38,953 nt of DNA from Brevundimonas subvibrioides (GTDB lineage Bacteria; Pseudomonadota; Alphaproteobacteria; Caulobacterales; Caulobacteraceae), in NCBI GenBank assembly GCA_002280475.1, contig NCEB01000032.1, forward strand, positions 1 through 38,953, in the 5' to 3' direction. The notes beneath the pieces were generated by a model, which made no database searches, had not been told where the DNA came from, and was given only the letters and a program-made list of their open reading frames with translations. This document shows, piece after piece, positions 18,406-26,481 of the stretch; the stretch's first letter is position 1, and every line of letters starts with the position of its first letter. Made by a program: the position numbers and the translations under genes.

Positions 18406-18804
18406 TCAGACGGCGCCCTCGACCAGCGCGCGCCATGTCGGATCGGTGTCATCGACCAGGTCCACATCCTCCAGCAGCACGACCACCCCCTCCCCGTCCG
18501 GCAGGATGACGCCCAACACTTCCATGACCTCGCCGTCGGGACCGACATGGCTCTCGGCCTGGACCGCCACCGCGCCCTGTTCGCCGTCCTCGTCCCACCA
18601 GATCACCGGCTGGGGCAGGTCCATGCCGATCGGCCGGGCGTCCGACGTCTCGGCCAAGGCGAAGATCGCCCGCCGCGCCTGCACGTCGTCCAGGGTCGCG
18701 ACCCGGCCGACGAACGGCGCCAGCCGCGACCAGTCGTCCACGTCGAAACCGCCCCAATCTTCATCAGGACTGCCCTCGCCGAAATCCGGTTCCGCGTCTG
18801 CCAT
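18406..18804 (-). CDS. acidic protein of unknown function
   Basis: A 132-residue, strongly acidic protein with no membrane segment. The first 25 residues are Asp/Glu/Gly-rich and likely disordered; the rest has a regular strand-rich pattern (PQPVIWWDEDGEQGAVAVQA ... VMEVLGVILPDGEGVVVLLEDVDLVD). No domain is recognised. It starts 3 bases after the RNA methyltransferase stop on the same strand, so the two are almost certainly co-transcribed and perhaps functionally linked. Confidence 0.75.
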   Translation of the reverse strand: MADAEPDFGEGSPDEDWGGFDVDDWSRLAPFVGRVATLDDVQARRAIFALAETSDARPIGMDLPQPVIWWDEDGEQGAVAVQAESHVGPDGEVMEVLGVILPDGEGVVVLLEDVDLVDDTDPTWRALVEGAV

Positions 18805-18807
18805 CGT

Positions 18808-20049
18808 CTATCTCCGAAACACGCCGACCAGCTCGACATGGCTGGACCACAGGAACTGATCGACCGGCGTGACCCGCTCCAGCCGGAACCCCGCCTCGAT
18901 CAGCACGCGGGCGTCCCGCGCGAAGGTCTGGGGGTTGCAGGACACGCCGACCACGACGCTCGCCTTCGTCTCCGCGATCTGGGCCGTCTGATCGATCGCC
19001 CCGGCCCGCGGCGGATCGAACACAATGGCCTCGCAGCCCTTCAGATCGAACGGCGTCAACGGCCTGCGAAACAGGTCCCGCGCCTCGGCCACGATCGGCT
19101 TCAGCCCCTTCGCCGTGCCGATGCCCGCCTTCAACGCCGCGATCCCGGCCGCCGAGGCATCGACCGCCACAACGCCGGCCACCGTGGCCAGGGGAAAGGT
19201 GAAGGTCCCGGCCCCGCAGAACAGGTCCGCCACCTTCTTGACCCCCCTCACCGCCTCGACGGCCCTGGACACCATCGCCGCCTCGGCCTCGGGCACGGCC
19301 TGCAGGAAGCCGCCAGCCGGCAGAGGCACGGTCGCGGGACCGAACGCCACCCGGGGCTGGCGCGCCATCACCAGGGTCTCGCCCGCCAGCGACAGACGGG
19401 CCAGATCGGCCGCCGCCGCCGCGCGGATCGCCTGAGCCCGGCCGTCTCCCGACAGGCCCGAACGCCGCTCGACCCCCGTCACATCGACGTCCAGCCCATC
19501 CAGCGTCCAGGTTACATGCAGGGTCGGCGCCGACTTGGGATGATCCAGAAACGCCGCCGCGACCCGCGTCAGCACGGGAAAGGCCCGCACCAGCCGGGGG
19601 TCCGCAACCGGACAGGCCGTCACCTCGACCAGCCGCCAGGACTTCCTCGCCTTGAAGCCCAGCACGACACGTCCATCCACCAGCCGCCGCGCATGCAGCG
19701 CCAGCCGGCGACGGCTGCCCGGCGGCACGGCCACGGTCGCCTCGACCTCGGTCTCGATCTTTTCGCGCGCCAGGGTCGCGATCACCTGGTCCCGCTTCCA
19801 CGCCAGATAGGGGCCGCTGGCCCAGTGCTGCAGCGAACACCCGCCGCAGTCGCCATAGTGGGGCGACACCGGCGCGACGCGGTCCGGGCTCGCCTCGACG
19901 ATCTCGACCCCCTCCAGCCGCCCGTCGCCGACCTCTCCCCGCACCGTCTCGCCGGGCAGGGTCAGGGGCGCGAACACTGGACCCGTGGCGGTTTCGGCGA
20001 CGCCGTCCCCCTGCCCCGCGACCCGGGCGATCCTCAGCGTTGTGGTCAT
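18808..20049 (-). CDS. class I RNA m5U methyltransferase (RlmD/RumA-like)
   Basis: A 413-residue enzyme of the TrmA/RlmD family, methylating C5 of a uridine in rRNA or tRNA. The N-terminal TRAM-like region (residues 1-55) is followed by an iron-sulfur segment with Cys68 and Cys71 (DCGGCSLQHW) and a later Cys (TACPVADP). The position that is the first cluster Cys in relatives is Ser62 (VSPHYGDCGGC). The SAM site is VADLFCGAGTFTFPLA, the IVFDPPRAG motif is present, and the catalytic Cys lies in VSCNPQTFARD. The start at 20049 removes a doubtful 21-residue extension. It is co-transcribed with the acidic protein gene. Confidence 0.9.
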   Translation of the reverse strand: MTTTLRIARVAGQGDGVAETATGPVFAPLTLPGETVRGEVGDGRLEGVEIVEASPDRVAPVSPHYGDCGGCSLQHWASGPYLAWKRDQVIATLAREKIETEVEATVAVPPGSRRRLALHARRLVDGRVVLGFKARKSWRLVEVTACPVADPRLVRAFPVLTRVAAAFLDHPKSAPTLHVTWTLDGLDVDVTGVERRSGLSGDGRAQAIRAAAAADLARLSLAGETLVMARQPRVAFGPATVPLPAGGFLQAVPEAEAAMVSRAVEAVRGVKKVADLFCGAGTFTFPLATVAGVVAVDASAAGIAALKAGIGTAKGLKPIVAEARDLFRRPLTPFDLKGCEAIVFDPPRAGAIDQTAQIAETKASVVVGVSCNPQTFARDARVLIEAGFRLERVTPVDQFLWSSHVELVGVFRR

Positions 20050-20107
20050 TGCGTCTTCTAGACCGCTTCGCCGCCCGGCCGAAACATGAACGGAGATGAA
20101 CGGCCGG

Positions 20108-20122
20108 CTCAACGCCGGTTCA
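20108..20122 (+). promoter_or_regulatory. CTCAACGCCGGTTCA motif upstream of glycine-zipper gene
   Basis: This 15-base element matches 1162-1176 at 12 of 15 positions and lies 68 bases before the start codon, preceded by two TGAACGG-type elements. It probably marks a shared envelope-gene promoter type. The binding protein is unknown. Confidence 0.35.
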
Positions 20123-20190
20123 GGTTCGCCCCCCTAGAACACCTCCCAACAGACGCCGGATGTCCCGACGTCGGAACAGGGGTTTTCATC

Positions 20191-20793
20191 ATGACCACCA
20201 GGTTCTCCAAGCCCGTCGCCGCCCTGGCCGCCCTCGCGGCCGCCGCGACGCTGGCCCCCGCCGCCGCCTCGGCCCAGTCCTACGGCTACGGCAACGGCTA
20301 TTCCAACAATGGCTATTCGAACAACGGCTACAGCCAGCCCTACGGCCACAACAACGGCTACGGCCAGAGAAGCTACGGCTATGACCGCTGCCAGACCTAT
20401 GGCCAGGGCCGGACCGGCGCAGGCGCCCTGATCGGCGGCGGCATCGGAGCCGTCGCGGGATCGCAGGTCGCGGGCCGTGGCAACCGGACCGAGGGCTCGA
20501 TCATCGGCGGCATCCTGGGCGCCGTGATCGGCTCCCAGGTCGGGCGGGCGTCCAACGAGAACTGCCGCTCGGACTATCGCGGCCAGACCCACACCCAGGC
20601 CCAGACCTACTACGGTGGAAATGATCGCTACGACGACCGCGCCTATTCGTCGGGCTACTATGACGATCGCGGTTATCGCGACGACCGCCGCTACGATGAT
20701 CGCCGGGACCAGGGCCGTTACCAGAGCGGCTATCAGGTCTCCGCCGACGGCTACTACTATTACGATCCGCGGCGGGGCTGGCTGCCGCGCTGA
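20191..20793 (+). CDS. exported glycine-zipper surface protein (17 kDa antigen type)
   Basis: A 200-residue exported protein. A signal peptide (residues 1-28, ending ASA) is followed by a low-complexity Tyr/Gly/Asn region with repeats of GYSNN, then a glycine-zipper 2TM segment (GAGALIGGGIGAVAGSQVAG and IIGGILGAVIGSQVGR, about residues 70-115), as in rickettsial 17 kDa surface antigen and SlyB-like proteins. The C-terminal 80 residues are rich in Tyr, Asp and Arg and end YYYYDPRRGWLPR. It probably sits in or near the outer membrane. An intrinsic terminator follows 65 bases downstream. Confidence 0.85.
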   Translation: MTTRFSKPVAALAALAAAATLAPAAASAQSYGYGNGYSNNGYSNNGYSQPYGHNNGYGQRSYGYDRCQTYGQGRTGAGALIGGGIGAVAGSQVAGRGNRTEGSIIGGILGAVIGSQVGRASNENCRSDYRGQTHTQAQTYYGGNDRYDDRAYSSGYYDDRGYRDDRRYDDRRDQGRYQSGYQVSADGYYYYDPRRGWLPR

Positions 20794-20857
20794 TCGATCA
20801 AGGTTCGCGGTTCCGGTTAGTTTTCAGCCCCCCTGTCGATCGGGATCGTGACGGGCG

Positions 20858-20891
20858 CCGCCGGCGGAGCAATCCGCCGGCGGTTGCTTTT
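20858..20891 (+). terminator. intrinsic terminator after glycine-zipper gene
   Basis: CCGCCGGCGGA (20858-20868) and TCCGCCGGCGG (20873-20883) form a perfect 11-bp stem around GCAA, followed by TTGCTTTT. Confidence 0.75.
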
Positions 20892-20930
20892 GTGCGGTGT
20901 CGCCAACGCTCGGCTCGCGGAGTCTCGCCG

Positions 20931-21094
20931 CTTGAGCGACGGGGTCCTGTTGGTCGCTACCGCTCGCAACGCGGTCGCTCGCTGCTTGAGCGACTCCCTT
21001 TGGTCGCTATCGCTCGCGACGCAGTCGCTCGTTACTTGAGCGACTCCCTTTGGTCGCTACCACTCGCGACGCGGTCGCTCGCTGCTTGAGCGAC
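20931..21094. repeat. 50-bp tandem repeat array, locus 1
   Basis: The marker CTTGAGCGAC starts at 20931, 20985, 21035 and 21085, giving periods of 54, 50 and 50. Each unit holds CGCTCGC-type runs and a 7-bp hairpin GTCGCTC-loop-GAGCGAC; the loop varies (GCTGCTT or GTTACTT) while the stem is kept. The array fills the 300-base gap between the convergent glycine-zipper and tlyA genes. It is related, in reverse orientation, to the repeats at 32618-32708. Apparent reading frames across it are repeat artefacts. Confidence 0.85.
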
Positions 21095-21098
21095 GTCG

Positions 21099-21836
21099 TC
21101 ATCCGGGCCGCCGCGACGCCCAGAGCAAGTATTCGACATTGCCGTCGCCGCCGGGGATCGGGCTTTCGGTCGTCGAGCGGACGGTCCAGCCGAGGCTCTC
21201 CAGCCAGGCCGAGACCCGCTCCACGGCCGCCCTGCGGGCCTCGACGTCCTTGACGATCCCGCCCTTGCCGACCGCGCCGGGCCCATCCGCCTCGAACTGC
21301 GGCTTGACCAGCGCGATCAGCTCGGCCTCTTCCGGCACCAGATCGAGTGCCACCGGCAGAACCTTGATCAGACTGATGAAACTCGCATCGCAGACGATCA
21401 ACTCAGGGGGCGTCGAAATGAGATCCGGCGTCAGGGAACGGGCGTCGGTCCGCTCCAGCACCGTCACGCGAGCATCCGCCGCGACGCGGGGATGCATCTG
21501 CCCAGAGCCCACATCCACCGCGAAAACCCGCGCCGCGCCTCGCGCCAGGCAGACCTCGGTGAACCCTCCGGTCGAGGCCCCGACGTCCAGCACCGTCCGT
21601 CCCTCGACGACCACGGGCCAGAGGTCCAGGGCGTGGACCAGCTTCCATGCGCCCCGCCCCACCCAGGGATGCGGCGGCTCGACCGTCAAGACGGCGTCGT
21701 CGGTGACCTTCTCCGAGGCGGCCCGCGCGGGGCGACCGTTCACCGTCACGCCCCCGGCCTCGATCGCCGCCCTGGCCCGCGCCCGGCTGTCGACGAGACC
21801 TCGCGAGACGAGCATTACATCCAGTCGCGTCGTCAT
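21099..21836 (-). CDS. tlyA: TlyA family rRNA 2'-O-methyltransferase / putative hemolysin
   Basis: A 245-residue TlyA. The N-terminal S4 RNA-binding domain (TRLDVMLVSRGLVDSRARAR, residues 2-60) is followed by an FtsJ-like methyltransferase domain: GRGAWKLVHAL (catalytic Lys), VLDVGASTGGFTEVCL (SAM site), IVCDASFISL (catalytic Asp) and ALVKPQFE (catalytic Lys). Family members methylate 2'-O of 16S and/or 23S rRNA; the hemolysin name is historical. The ATG overlaps the stop of the upstream LysR gene (ATGA), an unusual pairing. In alphaproteobacteria tlyA often follows dxs instead. Confidence 0.93.
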   Translation of the reverse strand: MTTRLDVMLVSRGLVDSRARARAAIEAGGVTVNGRPARAASEKVTDDAVLTVEPPHPWVGRGAWKLVHALDLWPVVVEGRTVLDVGASTGGFTEVCLARGAARVFAVDVGSGQMHPRVAADARVTVLERTDARSLTPDLISTPPELIVCDASFISLIKVLPVALDLVPEEAELIALVKPQFEADGPGAVGKGGIVKDVEARRAAVERVSAWLESLGWTVRSTTESPIPGGDGNVEYLLWASRRPG

Positions 21837-22657
21837 CGTTCGTCCAGCCTCAATCGGGGTGTCAGGTGATCCAGGAACAGCCGGGCCTTTCGCGGCAGGT
21901 CCCGGTGGGTCCACAAGGCTGCCACCGGCGTCGGTGGGCCTGACCAGTCGGGGGCCACGCGGACCAGCCGCCCGTCGGCGATGTCCCGGGCCACGGCAAA
22001 GGACGGCATCAGGGCCACGCCGGCCCCCTGGACCGCGAGGCTCAGCACCACGGCCCCCGCCGCTGCGCTGAGTGTCCCGGACGGCTCCATCTCGACGACC
22101 CCCGCAGGGCCCGTCAGTCGCCATTTCTGGCCGAGCGTCGAGCCGGAGAAAACCACGCAGCGTCCGTTCAGCCGATCCTCCAGCGGGGCCTCCCCATCCA
22201 GCGCCTGGACGACCGCCGGCGACGCCACCAGCCAACGTTCATAGGTGCCCAGCCGCCGCCCGGTCAGACTGCTGTCCGTCAGGGGCCCGAGTCTCAGGAT
22301 CAGATCGACGCCCTCCGCGACCGCATCGATCCGGGCGTCCGTCGCCGCGATGTCCAGCCTCAGCCGGGGCCAAGCCTTCAGGAAGGCGTCCACCCGATCC
22401 GCGCCCGCCGCCGCCTCCACCAGGGCCGCGTCCTCCTCCAGCAAACGCTGGGCCTGCTCATAGACGCGCTGACCCGCCTCGGTGACCGACAGCCGCCGCG
22501 TGGTTCGCATCAGCAGCCGCGCGCCCAGGTCCGCCTCCAGCGCCGCGATGGAACGGCTGGCGGCCGACTGCGACAAGCCGGCGTCGCGCCCGGCACGCGA
22601 GAAGCTTCCGCTCTCGACGGCGCGGACGAACAGGCGAAGGGCGGACAGGCGATCCAT
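21833..22657 (-). CDS. LysR family transcriptional regulator, shortened effector domain
   Basis: A 274-residue LysR regulator. The winged helix-turn-helix is intact (FVRAVESGSFSRAGRDAGLSQSAASRSIAALEADLGARLL, residues 10-50, RTTRRLSVTEAG following). The linker helix runs to about residue 84, but the expected first strand and helix of the effector domain (about 20 residues with a LRV-TAP-FG pattern) are missing: EAAAGADRVDAFLKAWPR passes straight into LRLDI. The rest of the domain is present. Start 22657 has a perfect AAAGGAGGAGGG ribosome site. It is divergent from the carboxymuconolactone-decarboxylase-like gene, its likely target. Confidence 0.9.
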   Translation of the reverse strand: MDRLSALRLFVRAVESGSFSRAGRDAGLSQSAASRSIAALEADLGARLLMRTTRRLSVTEAGQRVYEQAQRLLEEDAALVEAAAGADRVDAFLKAWPRLRLDIAATDARIDAVAEGVDLILRLGPLTDSSLTGRRLGTYERWLVASPAVVQALDGEAPLEDRLNGRCVVFSGSTLGQKWRLTGPAGVVEMEPSGTLSAAAGAVVLSLAVQGAGVALMPSFAVARDIADGRLVRVAPDWSGPPTPVAALWTHRDLPRKARLFLDHLTPRLRLDER

Positions 22658-22670
22658 CCCTCCTCCTTTC

Positions 22671-22685
22671 ATGCGATAAGCGCAT
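22671..22685. promoter_or_regulatory. candidate LysR box
   Basis: ATGCGATAAGCGCAT is a dyad (ATGCG-N5-CGCAT) containing T-N11-A (22672 and 22684), the LysR consensus. It lies in the 132-base divergent promoter region, close to the regulator's own ribosome site, where binding could both autorepress and act on the divergent gene. Confidence 0.5.
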
Positions 22686-22789
22686 AAGTCAAAGCCGATC
22701 CGCCCGACTAATGCACGAGCCGATCCCGGCGCATCTTCCTCCTCGACGACGCGCCGATGCGCCGCCCCACCCCACGAAGGAAGATCACC

Positions 22790-23350
22790 ATGACCCAGTT
22801 CCCCATCCACACCCTGGAAACCGCCCCGGAAGGCTCGCGCCCCTTCATCGCCGGCGCCAAGGCCGCCTTCGGCATCGTGCCGAACCTCGTCGGTGAGTTC
22901 GCCGAGAGCCCGGCCGTGATCGAGGGCTACCTGGCGCTGGCCGGCGCCTATCAGAAGTCGGACCTGACCCCGCTGGAGCGCGAGGTCGTCCTGATCGCCG
23001 CCTCGGTCGAGAACGCCTGCCGCTACTGCGTCGCCGCCCACACCACGGTGACCCAGGGCCAGCATCTGGACCAGACCGTCATCCAGGCCGTCCGCGACGG
23101 CGGGCCGATCGCCGATGCGAAGCTGGAGACGCTGCGCGACTTCGCCACCCGCGTGGTGCGTGAGCGCGGCTGGGTCTCGGACGCCGACGTCAACCGCCTG
23201 ATCGCGGCCGGCTATACGGCGGGCAATGTGCTGGAGGTCGTGCTGGGCGTGGGCCTGAAGACCATCTCCAACTACGTCAACCACATCGCCGCGACCCCGG
23301 TCGATGCCGCCTTCCAGGCCAACGCCTTCGAACCGCGTCGCGCGGCCTGA
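22790..23350 (+). CDS. carboxymuconolactone decarboxylase-like (AhpD-type) protein
   Basis: A 186-residue CMD/AhpD-fold protein. The redox motif is present: ENACRYCVAAHTTV, with Cys-x2-Cys and a His four residues later, as in AhpD-like peroxidase-related proteins. Helices on both sides match the fold (FGIVPNLVGEFAESPAVIEGYLAL; TLRDFATRVVRERGWV). It probably reduces peroxides or serves as a thiol oxidoreductase rather than a decarboxylase. AAGGAAG lies 7 bases before the ATG. A divergent LysR gene and a LysR box suggest oxidative-stress or substrate control. Confidence 0.9.
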   Translation: MTQFPIHTLETAPEGSRPFIAGAKAAFGIVPNLVGEFAESPAVIEGYLALAGAYQKSDLTPLEREVVLIAASVENACRYCVAAHTTVTQGQHLDQTVIQAVRDGGPIADAKLETLRDFATRVVRERGWVSDADVNRLIAAGYTAGNVLEVVLGVGLKTISNYVNHIAATPVDAAFQANAFEPRRAA

Positions 23351-23414
23351 TCCCTCGTAACCCCGGGGCGGCGTCGGACGAACTCCGTTCGACGTCGCTC
23401 CGACGGAGGCTCCG

Positions 23415-23543
23415 ATGCGCGTGATCTCGGTCTTGTTCGCCCTGGCCATCCTCGGCGTGGCCCTCTGGCTCATCCCGGCCACGCGACGCGGCATGCTGGT
23501 CGCCGCCGAGAGTGTCAGCGTCAGCATGCCCCGGATGCGTTAG
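23415..23543 (+). CDS. 42-residue single-pass membrane protein
   Basis: A short open frame with a strong ribosome site (CGGAGG, 5 bases from the ATG). The product has one hydrophobic segment (VISVLFALAILGVALWLIP, residues 3-21), then TRR and a short polar tail ending in SMPRMR. Positive charges after the segment favour a cytoplasmic C-terminus. No homologue is recalled. Support is the ribosome site and the clean membrane segment only. Confidence 0.45.
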   Translation: MRVISVLFALAILGVALWLIPATRRGMLVAAESVSVSMPRMR

Positions 23544-23551
23544 CCCCCTCA

Positions 23552-23670
23552 CCGTGCACCCCGGCGCAGGCCGGGGTCCAGCGCCGCCCGCAAAGCCAAG
23601 CGAGGCTGTCTGGCCTGTCTCATGCCAGAGTGTCCGTGACCTGGACCCCGGCCTTCGCCGGGGTGCACGG
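23552..23670. repeat. inverted pair of REP-like palindromes
   Basis: Two 30-base arms (23552-23581 and 23641-23670) are inverted copies matching at 29 of 30 positions, separated by 59 bases. Each arm is itself a palindrome, CCCCGGC-loop-GCCGGGG, flanked by GTGCA and TCCAG. This matches the layout of REP/BIME elements. Arms of this type are, from memory, widespread in alphaproteobacterial intergenic regions. The pair lies between the small membrane protein gene and the 3' end of valS. Confidence 0.8.
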
Positions 23671-23687
23671 CGGCGGTTATCGCAGCC

Positions 23688-26402
23688 CTACAGCCCCGCC
23701 AATCGGCCCAGAGCCGCCTGCAGACGCGCCTTTGTCGCTTCCGCCTCGGTCAACTTGGTGCGCTGTTCCTCGATCACCGCCGGAGCCGCCCGCTCCACGA
23801 AGTTGGGGTTGCCCAGCTTCTTCATGACATGGCCGATGTCGCTGTCGGCGGCCGCGATCTCCTTGGACAGCCGCGCCGTCTCCGCCGCCAGGTCGATGAC
23901 GCCCGCCAGCGACAGGGCCGCCGCCGAGCCGCCCGACACGACCGTCACCGCGCCCTCGGGCGCCGCTTCGGCCACGCCGATCTCCGACACCCGCCCAAGG
24001 GTCAGGATCAGGTCGCGGTGCAGCGCGATCCGGGCGGTCGTGATGGCTTCCGGAGACACGAAGGTCAGCGGCGGCTTGGCGGCCGGCGGCACGTTCATCT
24101 CGCCACGCAGGGCGCGGATCTCGCCGACCAGATCGACCAGCCAGCCGATCTCGCCCTCGGCCTCGACGTCGATGAAGGCATCGGGCAGCACCGGCCACGC
24201 CGCGCCCAGCAGCATCGCCTCGTCCCGCGCCGGGCCGGTCTTGCCAAGCTCGTCCCACAGCTCCTCGGTGATGAAGGGCATGACGGGGTGCAGCAGCTTC
24301 AGCGTCTGGTCCAGGGTCCAGGCCGTCATGGCCCGCGTCTCGGCCTTGGCAGCTTCGTCTGCGCCCCCGAACACCGGCTTGGCCAGCTCCAGATACCAGT
24401 CGCAAAAGACGTTCCAGACGAAGCGATAGAGCGCCGACGCGGCGTCGTCGAAACGGCCGCCTTCGATGGCATCGGACACCTGGCGCTCGGCCTTGGTCAG
24501 CTCGCCCCGGACCCAGCGATTGATGGTCTGATCGACCGTCGCGGGGTCGAAACCCTCCACGCGGGCGCAGTCGTTCATCTGGGAAAAGCGCGCGGCGTTC
24601 CATAGCTTGGTGCCGAAATTGCGATAACCCTCAATGCGCTGCTTCGACAACTTGATGTCGCGTGTGCCCGACAGGATCGCCATGGTGAAGCGCAGGGGGT
24701 CGGCGCCCAGCTCGTCGATGATGGTCAGGGGATCGATGACGTTCCCCTTGGACTTCGACATCTTCTGGCCCTTCTCGTCCCGGACCAGGCCATTGATGAT
24801 GACCCGCCTGAACGGCACCTCGTCCATGAAGTGCAGCCCCATCATCATCATCCGGGCCACCCAGAAGAAGATGATGTCTGCCGCCGTGACGAGGTCGCTG
24901 GTCGGATAGAAGCGCTTCAGGTCGTCGGTGTCCTCCGGCCAGCCCATGGTCGAGAACGGCCAGAGAGCGGAGCTGAACCAGGTGTCCAGCACGTCCTCGT
25001 CCTGCGTCAGCGTCTTGCCGCCCGCCTGCGCTCTAGCCTCGGCCTCCGTCTCGGCGACGTAGATGTTCCCTTCGGCGTCATACCAGGCCGGGATCCGATG
25101 CCCCCACCACAGCTGGCGGCTGATGCACCACGGCTCGATGTTCCTCAGCCATTCGAAATAGATCTTCTCGTAGGACTTCGGCTCGAAGGCAGTGTGGCCC
25201 TGCTCCACCGCCTTCAGCGCGGGCTGAGCCAGCGTCGCGGCATCGACATACCACTGATCCGTCAGCCAGGGCTCGATGACCACGCCGGAGCGGTCGCCGT
25301 GGGGCACGACGTGCCTGGTCTTCTCGATGTCCCTCAGCCAGCCCTCCTCCTCGGCGCGGGCGACGATGGCCTTGCGCGCCGCGAAGCGGTCCATGCCGTC
25401 GTAGTCGGCGGGCACGTCCGGCGCATCCGCCGTGGTGATCCGCGCGAAGGCGTCCATGACGTTGATCGCCTGAAGTCCCGCACGCTTTCCGACCTGGAAG
25501 TCATTGAAATCGTGCGCCGGGGTGATCTTCACCGCGCCCGAGCCCTTGGTCGGGTCGGCATAGTCGTCGGCCACGATCGGAACGCGCCGCCCGACGATGG
25601 GCACGGTCACGAACTTGCCGACCAGCCCCGCATAGCGCGCGTCGTCCGGATGCACCGCCACGCCCGTGTCGCCCAGCATCGTCTCCGGCCGCGTCGTCGC
25701 CACGACGATGAAGTCGCGCGTCTCCCATTCCGTCGCCTCGCCCGCCTCGTCGAAGGCGATCGGGTGCTCATAGGTCACGCCGTCCGCCAGCGGATAGGCG
25801 AAGTGCCAGTAGTGGCCGTCGGCTTCGCGCTGCTCGACCTCCAGGTCGCTGATGGCCGTCTGGAACTGCGGGTCCCAGTTCACCAGCCGCTTGTCCCGAT
25901 AGATCAGGCCCTTGCTGTGCAACTCTACGAAGACCTTCCTCACCGCCGCGTTCAGCCCCTCGTCCAGGGTGAACCGCTCGCGGCTCCAGTCGCACGACGC
26001 CCCCAGACGGCGCAGCTGCTGGACGATGGTCCCGCCGCTCTCGGCCTTCCACTCCCAGACCTTCTCGACGAAGGCGTCGCGGCCCATGTCGCGCCGGCCG
26101 ACGTTGCCGGCTGCTGCCAGCTGGCGCTCGACCACCATCTGCGTCGCGATGCCCGCATGGTCCGTCCCCGGCAGCCACAACACCGCCTTGCCCTGCATCC
26201 GGTGATAGCGCGCCAGGATGTCCTGCAGGGTGTTGTTCAGCGCATGGCCGATGTGCAGCGAGCCCGTCACGTTCGGCGGCGGGATGACGATCGAATAGGC
26301 GTCGGCCGCACCGTCGGTCCGGGGGGCGAACAGGCCAGAGCCCTCCCACATCGCGTACAGACGCGGTTCGGCGGCTTTGGGATCGAAGGTCTTCTCAAGC
26401 AT
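23688..26402 (-). CDS. valS: valyl-tRNA synthetase
   Basis: A 904-residue class Ia synthetase. The HIGH motif lies in [16 protein letters not shown] (about residues 42-57) and KMSKS in [17 protein letters not shown] (about 553-569). The editing domain ([17 protein letters not shown]), the catalytic [17 protein letters not shown], the anticodon-binding helices and the C-terminal coiled-coil arm (residues about 835-904) are all present. Length is normal. It follows popZ by 79 bases containing a hairpin terminator on the same strand, so it may have its own promoter. Confidence 0.98.
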   Translation of the reverse strand: MLEKTFDPKAAEPRLYAMWEGSGLFAPRTDGAADAYSIVIPPPNVTGSLHIGHALNNTLQDILARYHRMQGKAVLWLPGTDHAGIATQMVVERQLAAAGNVGRRDMGRDAFVEKVWEWKAESGGTIVQQLRRLGASCDWSRERFTLDEGLNAAVRKVFVELHSKGLIYRDKRLVNWDPQFQTAISDLEVEQREADGHYWHFAYPLADGVTYEHPIAFDEAGEATEWETRDFIVVATTRPETMLGDTGVAVHPDDARYAGLVGKFVTVPIVGRRVPIVADDYADPTKGSGAVKITPAHDFNDFQVGKRAGLQAINVMDAFARITTADAPDVPADYDGMDRFAARKAIVARAEEEGWLRDIEKTRHVVPHGDRSGVVIEPWLTDQWYVDAATLAQPALKAVEQGHTAFEPKSYEKIYFEWLRNIEPWCISRQLWWGHRIPAWYDAEGNIYVAETEAEARAQAGGKTLTQDEDVLDTWFSSALWPFSTMGWPEDTDDLKRFYPTSDLVTAADIIFFWVARMMMMGLHFMDEVPFRRVIINGLVRDEKGQKMSKSKGNVIDPLTIIDELGADPLRFTMAILSGTRDIKLSKQRIEGYRNFGTKLWNAARFSQMNDCARVEGFDPATVDQTINRWVRGELTKAERQVSDAIEGGRFDDAASALYRFVWNVFCDWYLELAKPVFGGADEAAKAETRAMTAWTLDQTLKLLHPVMPFITEELWDELGKTGPARDEAMLLGAAWPVLPDAFIDVEAEGEIGWLVDLVGEIRALRGEMNVPPAAKPPLTFVSPEAITTARIALHRDLILTLGRVSEIGVAEAAPEGAVTVVSGGSAAALSLAGVIDLAAETARLSKEIAAADSDIGHVMKKLGNPNFVERAAPAVIEEQRTKLTEAEATKARLQAALGRLAGL

Positions 26403-26421
26403 CTTGGGTCTCGGAATGCAG

Positions 26422-26449
26422 AAAGGGCGGCCCCCCGTGGGAACCGCCC
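26422..26449 (-). terminator. intrinsic terminator between popZ and valS
   Basis: Read on the minus strand: GGGCGGTTCCC, loop ACG, GGGGGCCGCCC, then TTTC. The stem has 11 pairs including two G-T wobbles (plus-strand 26425-26435 with 26439-26449). Read-through could act as an attenuator for valS. Confidence 0.65.
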
Positions 26450-26481
26450 CTGTTGGTCTTAGTCGCCGGTGGCGAGCGGGG

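Noticed and set aside
20848..21089. Two short frames encoding repeated SLWSL-type peptides
   Set aside because: They arise from the 50-bp tandem repeat, whose period is not a multiple of three; no ribosome site.
20931..21094. CRISPR array
   Set aside because: Repeats are directly abutting with no unique spacers, and no cas genes are near.
22757..22789. Longer start for the CMD/AhpD-like protein
   Set aside because: The upstream 11 residues are Arg/Pro-rich and lack a ribosome site; ATG at 22790 has AAGGAAG at correct spacing.
24831..26462. A 543-codon open frame antisense to valS
   Set aside because: Shadow of valS with random-looking Arg/Gly/Leu composition.
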